Assembly (NCBI RefSeq): GCF_022829465.1
Contig: NZ_JAKSXZ010000110.1
Span: 124,001-188,000, forward strand
Source: Methylobacterium sp. J-067
GTDB lineage: Bacteria > Pseudomonadota > Alphaproteobacteria > Rhizobiales > Beijerinckiaceae
Reading direction: 5' to 3'
DNA: 64,000 nt
Positions 37,247-48,403 of the stretch are shown here, piece after piece. The stretch's first letter is position 1. Each line of letters starts with the position of its first letter. A program made the translations under genes and the position numbers. The notes beneath the pieces are model-generated. The model saw only the letters and a list, made by a program, of their open reading frames with translations, had not been told where the DNA came from and did no database searches.

Positions 37247-38401
37247 GTGCCGGGTCTCGACCCCGCCACCCTGTTGATCGCAAGCTGCGCGACGACATTC
37301 CTCGTCTGCGTGCAGTTCTTCGTATCATGGCGGCAGCACCCGGACTCGCCGTGCTTGGGGTATTGGGGCGTCGCCCATTTCATCGGCTCCCTGGCCTCGG
37401 TCGGGCTGGCGATGCGTGGTCACATCCCGAACTGGATCTCCATCGGCGTCTCCAACGTGGTCATGATCAGCGCCTACGGGCTGATCTGGCGGGGCGTCGG
37501 CTCGTTCGAGGGGCGGCGGCGCCATCCCGCTTGGGCGGTGGCCGGGGGTATTGCCTGGGGCTTGCTCTGCCTCATCCCGGAATTCTACGGGTCGATCGCG
37601 CAACGGGTGGCCGTCGCCTCCACGTTCGCGGCGCTCTACTGCTTCGGCGGCGCGTGGGATTTCTGGCGCGGGCGAGGGGAGCCCCTGGCCTCGCGCACCG
37701 TCGCCGTGGGCCTGCTCGTCGTCTACGGCGTGTGCTACGCCGTGCGGGTGCCGGCGGCCTTCCTGGCCCCCCTGCCGAGGCCGGAGGCGGCCATCGCTTC
37801 CTATTGGGTGGCTGTGCTGTGCCTCGCCGCCATGCTGTTCTCCATCGCCTCGGCCTTCACCTTCATCGGCCTCGTGAAGGAGCGCGCAGAGCGGATGCAG
37901 AGCGTCGCCGCGCGCACCGATTCGCTGACCGGCATCGCCAACCGCCGGGCCTTCGTGGAGACCGCCGACCGGCTGCTCGCCACCGGCTCCGGCACGGCCC
38001 TGCTGCTGTTCGACCTCGACCGCTTCAAGGCGATCAACGACCGGTTCGGGCATGAGGTCGGCGATGCCGTGATCGTGGGCTTCTGCGCGGTGGCGACGGA
38101 GACGTTGCCGACACGCACAATGTTCGGCCGGCTCGGGGGCGAGGAATTCGCCTGCCTGCTGATCGGCGCCACGCCAGCTTCGGCCATGCTCGCGGCGGAG
38201 CGGGTCCGCCGGACCTTCGCCGCTGTCGCCCTGCCGGACATGCCCGACCTCACCCTCAGCGTCAGCGTGGGGGTTGCCGTGGCGACGCCCGATTGCGACT
38301 TCGACCGGCTGTTGCGTCGGGCCGACGAGGCGCTCTACGTGGCGAAGAAGGGCGGACGGGACAGGGTCGAGATGGCCGAGTACGTCCTGCGCGTGGCGTA
38401 A
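37247..38401 (+). CDS. membrane diguanylate cyclase (GGDEF)
   Basis: About 384 residues. Six or so N-terminal helices with an unknown sensor function come before a GGDEF domain with the active-site FGRLGGEEFACLL. The upstream inhibitory site (RxxD) reads RTMF, so feedback inhibition by c-di-GMP is probably absent. GTG 37247 has AGGAG eleven bases upstream; the ATG ten codons earlier (37217) has no ribosome site and is the alternative. No EAL domain. It precedes slyX by 32 bases. Confidence 0.9.
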   Translation: MPGLDPATLLIASCATTFLVCVQFFVSWRQHPDSPCLGYWGVAHFIGSLASVGLAMRGHIPNWISIGVSNVVMISAYGLIWRGVGSFEGRRRHPAWAVAGGIAWGLLCLIPEFYGSIAQRVAVASTFAALYCFGGAWDFWRGRGEPLASRTVAVGLLVVYGVCYAVRVPAAFLAPLPRPEAAIASYWVAVLCLAAMLFSIASAFTFIGLVKERAERMQSVAARTDSLTGIANRRAFVETADRLLATGSGTALLLFDLDRFKAINDRFGHEVGDAVIVGFCAVATETLPTRTMFGRLGGEEFACLLIGATPASAMLAAERVRRTFAAVALPDMPDLTLSVSVGVAVATPDCDFDRLLRRADEALYVAKKGGRDRVEMAEYVLRVA

Positions 38402-38433
38402 GGCGCCCCGCGCCGCCCCATCGCAGGGATGCC

Positions 38434-38640
38434 ATGGAATCGACCGAACGCCTGGACCGGCTGGAGATGCGCCTCACCGAGCAGGAGGCCACCGTCGAGG
38501 ATTTGAACCGCATCGTCACCGACCAGTGGCGGCAGATCGACCGGCTCACCCGCCTCGTGTCGGCGCTGCGCGAGCAGGTTGAGGAGGCGACGGCGCGGGC
38601 CGCGCAGCGCGGGCCGGAACCGCCGCCTCCCCATTACTGA
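38434..38640 (+). CDS. slyX: SlyX-family coiled-coil protein
   Basis: 68 residues, almost entirely a coiled coil (LDRLEMRLTEQEATVEDLN), ending in a Pro-rich tail with PPPHY, as in SlyX. Role unknown. ATG 38434. It converges on the aldehyde dehydrogenase, 7 bases from its stop. Confidence 0.9.
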   Translation: MESTERLDRLEMRLTEQEATVEDLNRIVTDQWRQIDRLTRLVSALREQVEEATARAAQRGPEPPPPHY

Positions 38641-38647
38641 TACCGGG

Positions 38648-40081
38648 TCAGAAGTTCGCCTGGGTGACGAACTTCGTCACGAGGTAGGCGTCCAGCGCCT
38701 CCGGCCCGCCCTCGCTGCCGTAGCCGGAATCCTTCACGCCGCCGAAGGGCACCTCCGGCAGGGCGAGGCCGTGGTGGTTGATGGAGATCATGCCGCTCTC
38801 CACCTGATTCATCACCCGCGCCGACCGCTCCACCGAGCGGGTGTAGGCGTAGGCGGCGAGGCCGTAGGGCAGGCGGTTCGCCTCGGCGAAGGCCTCGTCG
38901 TCGTCCGAGAAGCGGTTGATGATCGCGACGGGCCCGAAGGGCTCCTCGTTCATCAGCCGTGACGACAGCGGCACCTCGGTGAAGACCGTCGGCTCGAAGA
39001 AGTTGCCCCGGTTACCGATCCGCTTGCCGCCCGTCCGCAGGGTGGCCCCGGCCGACTCGGCGTCGGCGGTCAGGGATTCGATGGCATCGAGACGGCGGCT
39101 GTGGATCAGCGGCCCCATCTTGGTCTCGGGGTCGAGCCCGTCGCCCACCTTCACGCCCTTGGCAAAGTCGCTGAAGCCCTGCACGAACCGGTCGAACACC
39201 GAATCGTGGACGAGGAAGCGCGTCGGCGACACGCAGACTTGGCCCGCGTTGCGGAACTTCGACGGCGCCAGGACCGAGACCGCTTTCTCCACGTCGGCAT
39301 CGCCGAACACGATGGCCGGGGCGTGCCCGCCGAGTTCCATCGTCGCACGCTTCATGTGCTCGCCGGCCAGGGCCGCGAGCTTCTTGCCCACCACGGTCGA
39401 GCCGGTGAACGAGATCTTCCGGATGACGGGGTGCGGGATGAGATAGGCTGAGATCTCCCCCGGATCGCCGTAGACGAGGGACAGGGCGTCGCCGGGGATT
39501 CCGGCATCGAGGAAGGCGCGGACCAGTTCGGCGCAGCTCGCCGGGGTGTCCTCCGGCCCCTTCAGGATCACGGTACAGCCGGTGCAGAGCGCCGCCGAGA
39601 TCTTGCGCACCGCCTGGTTGATCGGGAAGTTCCAGGGCGTGAAGCACGCGACGGGGCCGACGGGCTCCTTCACTACGGCCTGCAGCACGCCGTCGGCGCG
39701 GGCAGGGATCACACGGCCATAGGCGCGCTTTCCCTCCTCGGCGAACCAATCGATGATGTCGGCGGCGGCCAGGGTCTCGACCTTCGCCTCGGCCAGGGGC
39801 TTGCCCTGCTCCATCGTCATCACGCGGGCGATGGCATCGACGCGCTCGCGCAGGAGATCGGCCGCCCTGCGCATGCGCTTGCAGCGCTCGAACGGGGCGA
39901 CGGAACGCCATTGCGGGAAGGCGCGGCCGGCGGCTTCCAGGGCCTCGTCGAGGTCGGCCGTCGTGGCGACCGCACACTGGCCGATGGTCTCACCCGTCGC
40001 CGGGTTGAGCACGGGCAGGGTCCGGCTCTCCGCGCCGGAGCGCCAGCGCCCGGCAATGTGCAGGTCGGTGTTCGGATACAT
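38648..40081 (-). CDS. gabD: NAD(P)-dependent succinate-semialdehyde dehydrogenase
   Basis: 477 residues of the aldehyde dehydrogenase superfamily. Cofactor region [14 protein letters not shown], catalytic Glu in MELGGHAP, catalytic Cys in [13 protein letters not shown], and [13 protein letters not shown] near the C-terminus. These match GabD-like enzymes, which make succinate from succinate semialdehyde; related aldehydes cannot be excluded. Single transcription unit. No gabT neighbour. Confidence 0.9.
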   Translation of the reverse strand: MYPNTDLHIAGRWRSGAESRTLPVLNPATGETIGQCAVATTADLDEALEAAGRAFPQWRSVAPFERCKRMRRAADLLRERVDAIARVMTMEQGKPLAEAKVETLAAADIIDWFAEEGKRAYGRVIPARADGVLQAVVKEPVGPVACFTPWNFPINQAVRKISAALCTGCTVILKGPEDTPASCAELVRAFLDAGIPGDALSLVYGDPGEISAYLIPHPVIRKISFTGSTVVGKKLAALAGEHMKRATMELGGHAPAIVFGDADVEKAVSVLAPSKFRNAGQVCVSPTRFLVHDSVFDRFVQGFSDFAKGVKVGDGLDPETKMGPLIHSRRLDAIESLTADAESAGATLRTGGKRIGNRGNFFEPTVFTEVPLSSRLMNEEPFGPVAIINRFSDDDEAFAEANRLPYGLAAYAYTRSVERSARVMNQVESGMISINHHGLALPEVPFGGVKDSGYGSEGGPEALDAYLVTKFVTQANF

Positions 40082-40198
40082 ATCTCGCTCCCCGGACGGC
40101 CGCCGATGGACGGCCGATCACCCTGCCGGATTTCGGCACGGGGGAGGGCGGTCGGCAATCCCGAAAACGAGATCGCAGCCCCGCCTCGGACGTGACCC

Positions 40199-40996
40199 TT
40201 AGGCGGCGCGCTTGGCGGCGGCGACCGGCTTGGCCGGTGGCGTGACCACGACAGGGCTGCCCCGGTGTGCCTGGAGCGTCGCGCCCTTCGGCACGATCTG
40301 CCAGCCCTCGCGGCACCCGTCGATGGGCTCGGAGACGACCACGAGCCCGCAAGGACCTTCGCGGAAGTAGAGGCTCGGCGGCCGGTTGTCCGACGCCCAG
40401 CGATAGGCGGTCAGCGCCTCGCCGTCCGTCACCACAGCGGTGAAGCGCAGCGCCTCCGTCACGTTGGCCGCCTGCATCAGGCCTCGGATCGTCTCAATGG
40501 TGCGAGCCATGGCCCCGACCGGATCCTCGGCGAGGCCGTTCGCCAGGGCGAGGAGGAAGATCGCCTCGGAATCGGTGCTGCCCCGGCGGCTGTCGTACAA
40601 CTCGTCCGGGATCAGCGCTTCGAGGCGGCGCTTGATGCGGCAATACCCGCCGATCTGGCCGTTGTGCATGAACAGGTGCCGGCCATGGGCGAAGGGGTGG
40701 CAGTTCGCCCGCGCGGTGGCCGTGCCGGTGGCGGCGCGGACATGGGCGAAGAAGGTGCGCGCCCGAACCTGCCCGCAGAGGTTGACGAGGTTCTCGTCGG
40801 ACCACGCGGGCGAGATGTCGCGATAGACGCCCGGTTCCGCCCGTTCCCCGTACCAGCCGATGCCGAAGCCGTCCCCGTTGGTCTCGGTCTTCCCTTCGTC
40901 GGCGTGCAGGGACTGATGCACGAGCGAGTGCGTCGGCGCGCAGACGAGGTCGGAGAGAAAGACCGGCTCACCGCTGTAGGCGAGGAAGCGGCACAT
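40199..40996 (-). CDS. class II glutamine amidotransferase, YafJ-like
   Basis: 265 residues. The nucleophile is Cys2, exposed after Met removal (MCRFLAYSG); NGDGFGIGWYG and MHNGQIGGY are the conserved glutaminase residues. YafJ/EgtC-type proteins act on gamma-glutamyl compounds. No ergothioneine genes are nearby, so a specific role is not assigned. ATG 40996 is fixed by the need for Cys at position 2; the longest frame begins 52 codons earlier. Confidence 0.92.
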   Translation of the reverse strand: MCRFLAYSGEPVFLSDLVCAPTHSLVHQSLHADEGKTETNGDGFGIGWYGERAEPGVYRDISPAWSDENLVNLCGQVRARTFFAHVRAATGTATARANCHPFAHGRHLFMHNGQIGGYCRIKRRLEALIPDELYDSRRGSTDSEAIFLLALANGLAEDPVGAMARTIETIRGLMQAANVTEALRFTAVVTDGEALTAYRWASDNRPPSLYFREGPCGLVVVSEPIDGCREGWQIVPKGATLQAHRGSPVVVTPPAKPVAAAKRAA

Positions 40997-41320
40997 GATC
41001 GGACCCAGTTCCTCAGACGCGAAATGGCGGGGAATCCGCTCGGACGCGGACCCGGCCTGAACGCCGGGATGCGTCATATAAGTGTAATCGTCGCGCCGGT
41101 TCGGTGAACAGTTTCTTAACCGCCCCCGCCCTGCGCATATTTGAGGCGTCACGCCTGCGTGGGCGGCGAGCTGACCGCTGGGCAGGCATGAGCCACGCTT
41201 CTGCGACTCTTGTAGGCGGCTTCATGGCGGGCCAGCATGGCCGAATCGGGGAATCACTCGCGGGTTTCGGCGTGTTGCCCCCGCGAGAGGCATTGCCCCC
41301 TTCATAGACAGGAGCCTTCA
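40997..41320. other. intergenic region, no gene seen
   Basis: 324 bases between the divergent amidotransferase and response-regulator genes. It includes a small perfect hairpin (AGGCG/CGCCT at 41145-41157). I see no convincing promoter pair, small ORF or RNA. The response-regulator ribosome site (CAGGAG) lies at its right end. Confidence 0.4.
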
Positions 41321-41716
41321 ATGGACTGCGCACGCACCGAGAGTCACGCCCCCGTCGCCCTCGTGGTGGAGGACGACGCGGCGATCCGAGACCTCGCGAC
41401 GGCGGTCCTTGAGGAAACCGATCTCGGCGTCATCGCCTGTGAGAGCGCGGAAGACGCCCTCTCCGTGTTGGAGCGGGACGACGTGACCGTCGCGCTGCTG
41501 TTCGCCGACATCCGACTGCCCGGCAAGATGGACGGCGTCACCCTTGCCAAGGCGGTTGAGCGGCGCTGGCCCGATGTGCGGGTGATCGTCACCTCCGGCG
41601 CCAAGCAGGACGTGGCCCTGCCGCGCGGCGCCGTGTTCATGCAGAAGCCGTGGCGCGCCCTCGACGTGCTCGTCCAGGCCGAGCGCGCCACGATGGAAAC
41701 CAAGAAGGCGGCCTGA
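41321..41716 (+). CDS. single-domain response regulator (CheY/FixJ-receiver type)
   Basis: 131 residues, receiver only. Acidic pocket EDD near 17-19, phospho-acceptor D in LLFADIRLPG, switch Thr in IVTSGAK and Lys in FMQKPW. AGGAG sits seven bases before ATG 41321. There is no output domain and no adjacent kinase; such orphans often take phosphate from HWE kinases. It is closed by the strong bidirectional terminator shared with rpsU. Confidence 0.93.
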   Translation: MDCARTESHAPVALVVEDDAAIRDLATAVLEETDLGVIACESAEDALSVLERDDVTVALLFADIRLPGKMDGVTLAKAVERRWPDVRVIVTSGAKQDVALPRGAVFMQKPWRALDVLVQAERATMETKKAA

Positions 41717-41740
41717 CGCCGCTTTCTCACCGCCAAACGG

Positions 41741-41775
41741 AAAAGGCCCGGACCGTCGAACGGTCCGGGCCTTTT
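41741..41775. terminator. bidirectional rho-independent terminator
   Basis: Perfect 15-bp stem from AAAAGGCCCGGACCG (41741-41755) and CGGTCCGGGCCTTTT (41761-41775) with a 5-base loop. A-tract and T-tract lie on the two sides, so it works for both the response regulator (plus) and rpsU (minus). Confidence 0.92.
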
Positions 41776-41819
41776 CCAAGTCCGGTTGGTCATCCCGCCG
41801 TGACGGCGGGAGAGCCGAA

Positions 41820-42146
41820 TTAGGCCGCTGTGGCGGGAGCGGCGTTGGCAGCCGAGAACTGATTGTTCTGCTGCGGCGTGGCGGCGGGCAGGCCGGGACG
41901 ACGACCGGCGCCGGCAACCCGGGGCTTCGGCTTCGGAGCGGCGATCAGCCCCTCGCGGATCGCGGTCTTGCGGGCCTGCTTGCGGGCGCGGCGGACGGCC
42001 TCGGCCTTCTCGCGAGCGCGGCGCACGGACGGCTTCTCGTAAGCCTTGCGCTGCTTCATCTCGCGGAAGATGCCCTCGCGTTGCATCTTCTTCTTGAGGA
42101 CGCGGAGCGCCTGGTCGACGTTGTTATCGCGGACGAGTACCTGCAA
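41820..42146 (-). CDS. rpsU: 30S ribosomal protein S21 with long C-terminal extension
   Basis: Small-subunit protein that helps mRNA-rRNA pairing. Residues 1-70 are canonical ([20 protein letters not shown]). About 38 extra residues follow, Pro/Ala/Gln/Asn-rich. The start codon is TTG (42144-42146), with AAGGA nine bases upstream, an unusual choice for a ribosomal protein. Transcription ends at the shared terminator at 41741-41775. Confidence 0.95.
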   Translation of the reverse strand: MQVLVRDNNVDQALRVLKKKMQREGIFREMKQRKAYEKPSVRRAREKAEAVRRARKQARKTAIREGLIAAPKPKPRVAGAGRRPGLPAATPQQNNQFSAANAAPATAA

Positions 42147-42396
42147 CGGAAAAGATCCTTTGGCCTAAGTCTGTGGAACGCGCGACCAGTCGCCGATGCG
42201 TAAACCGACAAAGTCCCTCGGCCGGATCGAACCGGGGAGGGATGCACGGATCGGTCTACGAATCGGCACGTGGAACGCGCCTTGGCGGGGCTTCTACACC
42301 AAGCGCCGCCGAGTTCCAAGACACGCGCGTAGCGTTCGCGCCTGACATGCGAGGTCGATTTGGCCTTCGTGCGGCGGGAGATGCTATGCTCCGGCC

Positions 42397-43443
42397 ATGA
42401 CGCACGACCAATCGCAGCAATTCGCCAGCGACAACTACTCCGGCATCTGCCCGGAGGCCTGGGCCGCGATGGAGGCCGCGAATTCCGGCCACGCCCCGGC
42501 CTATGGCGAGGATGCCTGGACCGTCCGTGCGGCGGACGCCTTCCGCACCCTGTTCGAGACTCCCTGCGAGGTGTTCTTCGCCTTCAACGGCACCGCCGCG
42601 AACGCGCTCGCTTTGGCCGCCCTGTGCCAATCCTACCACAGCGTCATCTGCGTCGACTCGGCCCATGTCGAGACCGACGAGTGCGGCGCGCCGGAATTCT
42701 TCTCCAACGGCTCGAAGCTGCTCACCGTCCGCACCGAAGGCGGCAAGCTGACGCCGCAGGCGATCCGCGCGCTCGCCACCAACCGCAACGACATCCACTT
42801 CCCCCGGCCGCGCGTGGTGACGATCACCCAGCCGACCGAGACGGGTCAGGTCTATTCGCTGCGCGAGATCGGCGCCCTGTCGGAGGAGTGCCGCCGCCTC
42901 GGCCTCGCGCTCCACATGGACGGGTCGCGCTTCGCCAACGCCTGCGCCAGCCTCGGCTGCAGCCCCGCCGACATGACGTGGCGGGCGGGCGTCGATGTGC
43001 TGTGCTTCGGCGGTACCAAGAACGGCATGCATGCCGGCGAGGCGGTGGTGTTCTTCGACGCCAAGCTCGCGGAGGATTTCGGCTACCGCTGCAAGCAGGC
43101 GGGCCAGCTCGCCTCGAAGATGCGCTTCCTCGCGGCCCCCTGGGTCGGAATGCTGGAGAGCGGCGCGTGGCTGCGCAACGGCGCCCACGGCAACGCTTGC
43201 GCGACGCGCTTCGCCGAGGCCGTGGCGGGTCTGCCGGGCGTGCGCGCCCTGTTCCCGGTGGAGGCGAACGCGGTGTTCCTCAGCCTGCCGCCGGCCATGG
43301 CGGAGGGGCTGCGGGCGCGGGGCTGGCGCTTCTACACCTTCATCGGCGGGGGCGCCCGGTTCATGTTCGGCTGGGACGCGCAGGACCAGCGCGTCGATGC
43401 GCTGATCGCCGACCTGCGGTCGCTCGCTGCGGTTGCGGCCTGA
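42397..43443 (+). CDS. ltaE: low-specificity L-threonine aldolase
   Basis: PLP enzyme, 348 residues, splitting L-threonine or allo-threonine into glycine and acetaldehyde. The PLP Lys is in CFGGTKNGMHAGEAVV, with HMDGSRFANACASLG the usual active-site strand. It could work the other way on related beta-hydroxy amino acids, and links to the glycine/serine pools used in C1 metabolism. Single unit, converging on the DUF1501 gene by 7 bases. Confidence 0.93.
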   Translation: MTHDQSQQFASDNYSGICPEAWAAMEAANSGHAPAYGEDAWTVRAADAFRTLFETPCEVFFAFNGTAANALALAALCQSYHSVICVDSAHVETDECGAPEFFSNGSKLLTVRTEGGKLTPQAIRALATNRNDIHFPRPRVVTITQPTETGQVYSLREIGALSEECRRLGLALHMDGSRFANACASLGCSPADMTWRAGVDVLCFGGTKNGMHAGEAVVFFDAKLAEDFGYRCKQAGQLASKMRFLAAPWVGMLESGAWLRNGAHGNACATRFAEAVAGLPGVRALFPVEANAVFLSLPPAMAEGLRARGWRFYTFIGGGARFMFGWDAQDQRVDALIADLRSLAAVAA

Positions 43444-43450
43444 CGCCCGT

Positions 43451-44623
43451 TCAGATCAGCGCGAGATTGGCCGGATCGTTGCCGGGGAAAATCCGTCGCA
43501 GGGCGTTCTGGTCGAGGCCGTAGAGGCGCCCGAGCAGGCCCGAGAGCAGCGCGCGGTAATCGGTCAGCACTGGCCAGTCGCGGTTCTGGAACAGGTGGGC
43601 CTCGTCCGCGCGGACCTGCGGGCCGGCGATCCGCCCGCCCCGCACCCCGCCGCCGAGCACCCAATAGACCGAGCCGTGGCCGTGATCGGTGCCGCGCGAG
43701 CCGTTCTCGCGGAAGGTGCGGCCGAATTCCGAGACGACCACCACCACCGTGTCGGACCAGCCCGGCCCGATCTCCTCCACGAAGCCGGCGATGCCCCGGC
43801 CGAGTTCGCCCATGCGTTCGGCGAGGTAACCCTTGGCCCCGCCCTGGTTCACGTGGGTGTCCCAGCCGCCGACATCCACGAAGCCGAGATTGAACGTGTC
43901 GCGCATCAGGCGGCCAATCCGCCGGGCGGAGAGTTCGAAGCCGCGCGGCGAGGTCGCGCCGCGATCCGCTTGCTCGGCGTGGTTCGAGATCGACTGGTAG
44001 ACCTCGTCCCGGACGCGGAATCCCTCCGAGACGGCGCCAGCCAGGGGTGTGTCGTGGTACATCGCGGCGATGAGCTTCGCCTGCCTCTCGTCGATGCCCG
44101 GCTTGCCGACCCCTGTGATGGCCATGTTCGGCACCGGCTCCCCGCCGCCCCGGAAGATCAGCGGCAATTGCTCGGTGAAGGCGATGGGCCGCACGCGGGT
44201 CAGCTCGGTCGCGAGCCTCGCCATGAAACCGGAATTGTAGTCTCGCGAGGCGCCGACCGTCTGGCCGAGTTCGATCGTGTCCTGCGTTTCGAAATGGCTG
44301 CGGGTCAGGTCGTCGGTGCCGGCGAAGGGCACGAAGGCCGCCTGTCCCTTGGCGTAGAGCGGCATGATCGTGTCGCGCAGCGCCGGGTGAAGGCCCCAAT
44401 CGCCGTCGAGGGCGAGCGCGTCCTGCCGCGAGACGGCGAGGTTCGGCCGCACGCGATAGTAGAAGTCGCTGCCGGTCGGGATCACGACGTTGGCCGCGTC
44501 GTAGGCGCCACGCAGGAACACGACGAGAAGCCGGGCGTCCGCCTTGGGTGCGGCCCAGACGCGGCCGGCGACGGTGGAGAGGCCGAGGCCGGCGCCGAGG
44601 CCGAGGAGATCGCGACGGTTCAT
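43451..44623 (-). CDS. exported DUF1501 protein
   Basis: 390 residues, sulfatase/alkaline-phosphatase-like fold. The signal peptide MNRRDLLGLGAGLGLSTVAG is of the Tat type (RRDLLG). DUF1501 proteins are nearly always encoded next to DUF1800 proteins, as here: the ATG at 44623 overlaps the stop of the DUF1800 gene (ATGA). Conserved stretches include SEFGRTFRENGSRGTDHGHG with possible metal ligands. Biochemical role unknown. Confidence 0.93.
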   Translation of the reverse strand: MNRRDLLGLGAGLGLSTVAGRVWAAPKADARLLVVFLRGAYDAANVVIPTGSDFYYRVRPNLAVSRQDALALDGDWGLHPALRDTIMPLYAKGQAAFVPFAGTDDLTRSHFETQDTIELGQTVGASRDYNSGFMARLATELTRVRPIAFTEQLPLIFRGGGEPVPNMAITGVGKPGIDERQAKLIAAMYHDTPLAGAVSEGFRVRDEVYQSISNHAEQADRGATSPRGFELSARRIGRLMRDTFNLGFVDVGGWDTHVNQGGAKGYLAERMGELGRGIAGFVEEIGPGWSDTVVVVVSEFGRTFRENGSRGTDHGHGSVYWVLGGGVRGGRIAGPQVRADEAHLFQNRDWPVLTDYRALLSGLLGRLYGLDQNALRRIFPGNDPANLALI

Positions 44624-46131
44624 CGGGCGAATTCCGGTGAGGCGAGGTAGAGCGTGTTCCAGTCCTGCGGCGAAATCGCCTGCGCCAGGGCCGCGCGGGT
44701 CGCCGTGCCGAGGCCGGCTTCGAGAGTGGTGAAGAACAGGCCGTTGGCGAGAAGCGGAAAGGCCGGCGCGTCGGGCTCGTCGCCGGAGGAAGCCTTGAAC
44801 AGGCCCGCCGGGCCGGAGCCGATCTGCCGGGCCACCTCGAACCGGGCGGACATCTGCCCCGGCCCCATCCAGGCCGCCGGATCGATCGGGTAGCCATCCG
44901 GGGTGGTGCGGGCGAACAGACCCTCGCCGAGGCGGTTCAGCCAGCCGATGACCGGGCCGGTGTTGAGGATCACGCGGCCGTCATAGGCCATGCGCAGGGC
45001 CGAGAGGACGTAGCGCATCGGGTCCTTGAATCCGCCGTCCCGCGTGGCGGCGAAGGGCGAGCTGTGGACCAGGGCGTCCAACACGGAGGCGATGTCGCCG
45101 TCCGTGCGGGTGAAGACCGCCGCGAGCGTGCTCGCCAAGGCGTCGTCGGGGGCATGGCCGAGATAGTAGGTGGCCAATGCGCGGGTGACGTTGCGCGCCG
45201 TCGCGGGGGAGCGGGCGATCAGGTCGAGGGCTTCCTCGACCTCGCCGAAGCCACGGCCCTTGATCGTATGGCCGAGGAAGAGCTTGTCGCCGTAATCGTG
45301 CCGGTTTGGGTTGAAGACGAACAGCCCCTCGCGCAGCAGGTCGGCCCGGTGCTCCGGCCTCACTTTGATTTCGTCGCGGTTGGGGGCGATGCCGACGCCG
45401 GTGAGGATCCGCGCCAGGGCCTCGACATCGGCCTGGGTGTAGCCGGAGCCGACGCCCATCGTGTGCAGTTCCATGATCTCGCGGGCGTAGTTCTCGTTGA
45501 TGTGGCCTGCCGCGTTGTCGGTGTTGTCGAGGTAGCGCAGCATCGCCGGGTGCCGGAGCGTGGCCTCCAACAGGTCGCGGAAGCGGCCCAGCGCGTGCGG
45601 GCGGATGGCGGTGTCGACGTAATCGCCGACCCAGATGCGTACCGGCCCCTTGGCCTGATGCACGTTGAACCGGTTGAACCAGAACCACGTCAGACGCTCG
45701 CGCAACTGGTCCGGCGCGTAGAGGGCGCGCAGGATCGCGACGGAGGTGGAATGGCGGGCGTCGGCATTCAGAAGCGCCTGGTGATACTGGTGCGCGCTCT
45801 TGCGGGCTTCGGGATCGGGCTCGGCGTCGGCGGCCCGTCTCAGAGCGAACAGATAGAGGGTGTGCTCGTAGAGCCCGTCCCGTGGCCTCTCGTTCACCAC
45901 GCTCTGCACGGCGGCGGGGAGCGGCGAGACGGCCGGCGGATGAAGCTGCTCCCTCAGCCATGCCTCGCGGCCCTTGGCGCGCAGCTCCCCGAAGGAGGTC
46001 GGCGAGACGCCCCAGGTGAGGGCGTCGAGGAAGGCGGCGTCCTCAGTTGCCGAGGGCGCGGCCGATAGCGGCGAGGCGGCCAGCCACAGCGCGGCACCGG
46101 CCAGAATCGACGTCCAGGCGGGTCGCATCAT
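44620..46131 (-). CDS. exported DUF1800 protein
   Basis: 503 residues; the partner of DUF1501. Signal peptide MMRPAWTSILAGAALWLAAS, then the family marker LTWGVSPTSFGELRAKG and TWFWFNRFNVHQAKGP. ATG 46131 has AAGGA about ten bases upstream; the frame stays open to 47784, but that is antisense to prfC and not coding. The two genes are translated as a unit. The joint function is not established; both go to the periplasm. Confidence 0.93.
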   Translation of the reverse strand: MMRPAWTSILAGAALWLAASPLSAAPSATEDAAFLDALTWGVSPTSFGELRAKGREAWLREQLHPPAVSPLPAAVQSVVNERPRDGLYEHTLYLFALRRAADAEPDPEARKSAHQYHQALLNADARHSTSVAILRALYAPDQLRERLTWFWFNRFNVHQAKGPVRIWVGDYVDTAIRPHALGRFRDLLEATLRHPAMLRYLDNTDNAAGHINENYAREIMELHTMGVGSGYTQADVEALARILTGVGIAPNRDEIKVRPEHRADLLREGLFVFNPNRHDYGDKLFLGHTIKGRGFGEVEEALDLIARSPATARNVTRALATYYLGHAPDDALASTLAAVFTRTDGDIASVLDALVHSSPFAATRDGGFKDPMRYVLSALRMAYDGRVILNTGPVIGWLNRLGEGLFARTTPDGYPIDPAAWMGPGQMSARFEVARQIGSGPAGLFKASSGDEPDAPAFPLLANGLFFTTLEAGLGTATRAALAQAISPQDWNTLYLASPEFAR

Positions 46132-46308
46132 CGGTTCGGGTCCTTTCCACGCCCGTCGTTGCCGGCAACCGTGACGGTGAAGCGGGAGAGTGTCCGCGAT
46201 GTGTCGCGAAGTTTGCGTTGCGTTGCAGCCGCGACGGGCGCCCTTGGCCGGTTGCGGCGCTCGGGGTACACCCGGCGCAAACCGCACCCGCGCGACGAAG
46301 ACCTTCCC

Positions 46309-47922
<1,614 letters not shown>

Positions 47923-47935
47923 GAGGCCGCGCCGC

Positions 47936-48397
47936 CTAGTATTTCCCGAGCATCGGGAATTCCTGCGAGAGGGTCGATTGCGCCGCGATCGGCGCCTCGC
48001 GCTTGCGCGGCTTCCGGTTGATGACGTTCTTCAGCTTCGTCTTGAGGACGGCGATGTCGAACGGCTTCAGGATGAACGCGTCCGCCCCGGCCTGGTGGGC
48101 GAGGTTGATATCCTCGAACTCGAAGGACGACTCGGTCAGGATGAAGGGCGTGTTCATCAGGTTGTCGTCGCCGCGGATCTCCCGTAGCAGCGTCAGCCCG
48201 TCCATCGGCTCCATGTCGAGATCGGAGATCACGAGGGCGTATCGGCGGGTCCGCAGCTTCTCCAGCGCCTCGGGCCCGTTCGTCACGCCTTCCACATCGG
48301 GGAAGCCGATGCGCGACAGCAACATCACCACGAGGCGCAGCAGCTTCTCCTGGTCGTCCACGACGAGGATCGGCGGGTGTTCGATGGGCTCGCTCAT
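47936..48397 (-). CDS. single-domain response regulator in BLUF operon
   Basis: 153 residues, receiver plus a basic tail (INRKPRKREAP). Acidic pocket VVDDQEK, phospho-acceptor D in VISDLDMEPMDG, switch region LTESSFEFED and Lys in LKPFD. GAGG is four bases before ATG 48397. It follows the BLUF gene by 6 bases, so light sensing and phosphate signalling are co-expressed. No kinase is next to it. Confidence 0.93.
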   Translation of the reverse strand: MSEPIEHPPILVVDDQEKLLRLVVMLLSRIGFPDVEGVTNGPEALEKLRTRRYALVISDLDMEPMDGLTLLREIRGDDNLMNTPFILTESSFEFEDINLAHQAGADAFILKPFDIAVLKTKLKNVINRKPRKREAPIAAQSTLSQEFPMLGKY

Positions 48398-48403
48398 GGA
48401 ACC

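Noticed and set aside
41230..41320. GGAAT ... GTT as a possible EcfG (general stress) promoter
   Set aside because: The first box is not GGAAC and the spacing is 19, outside the usual range.
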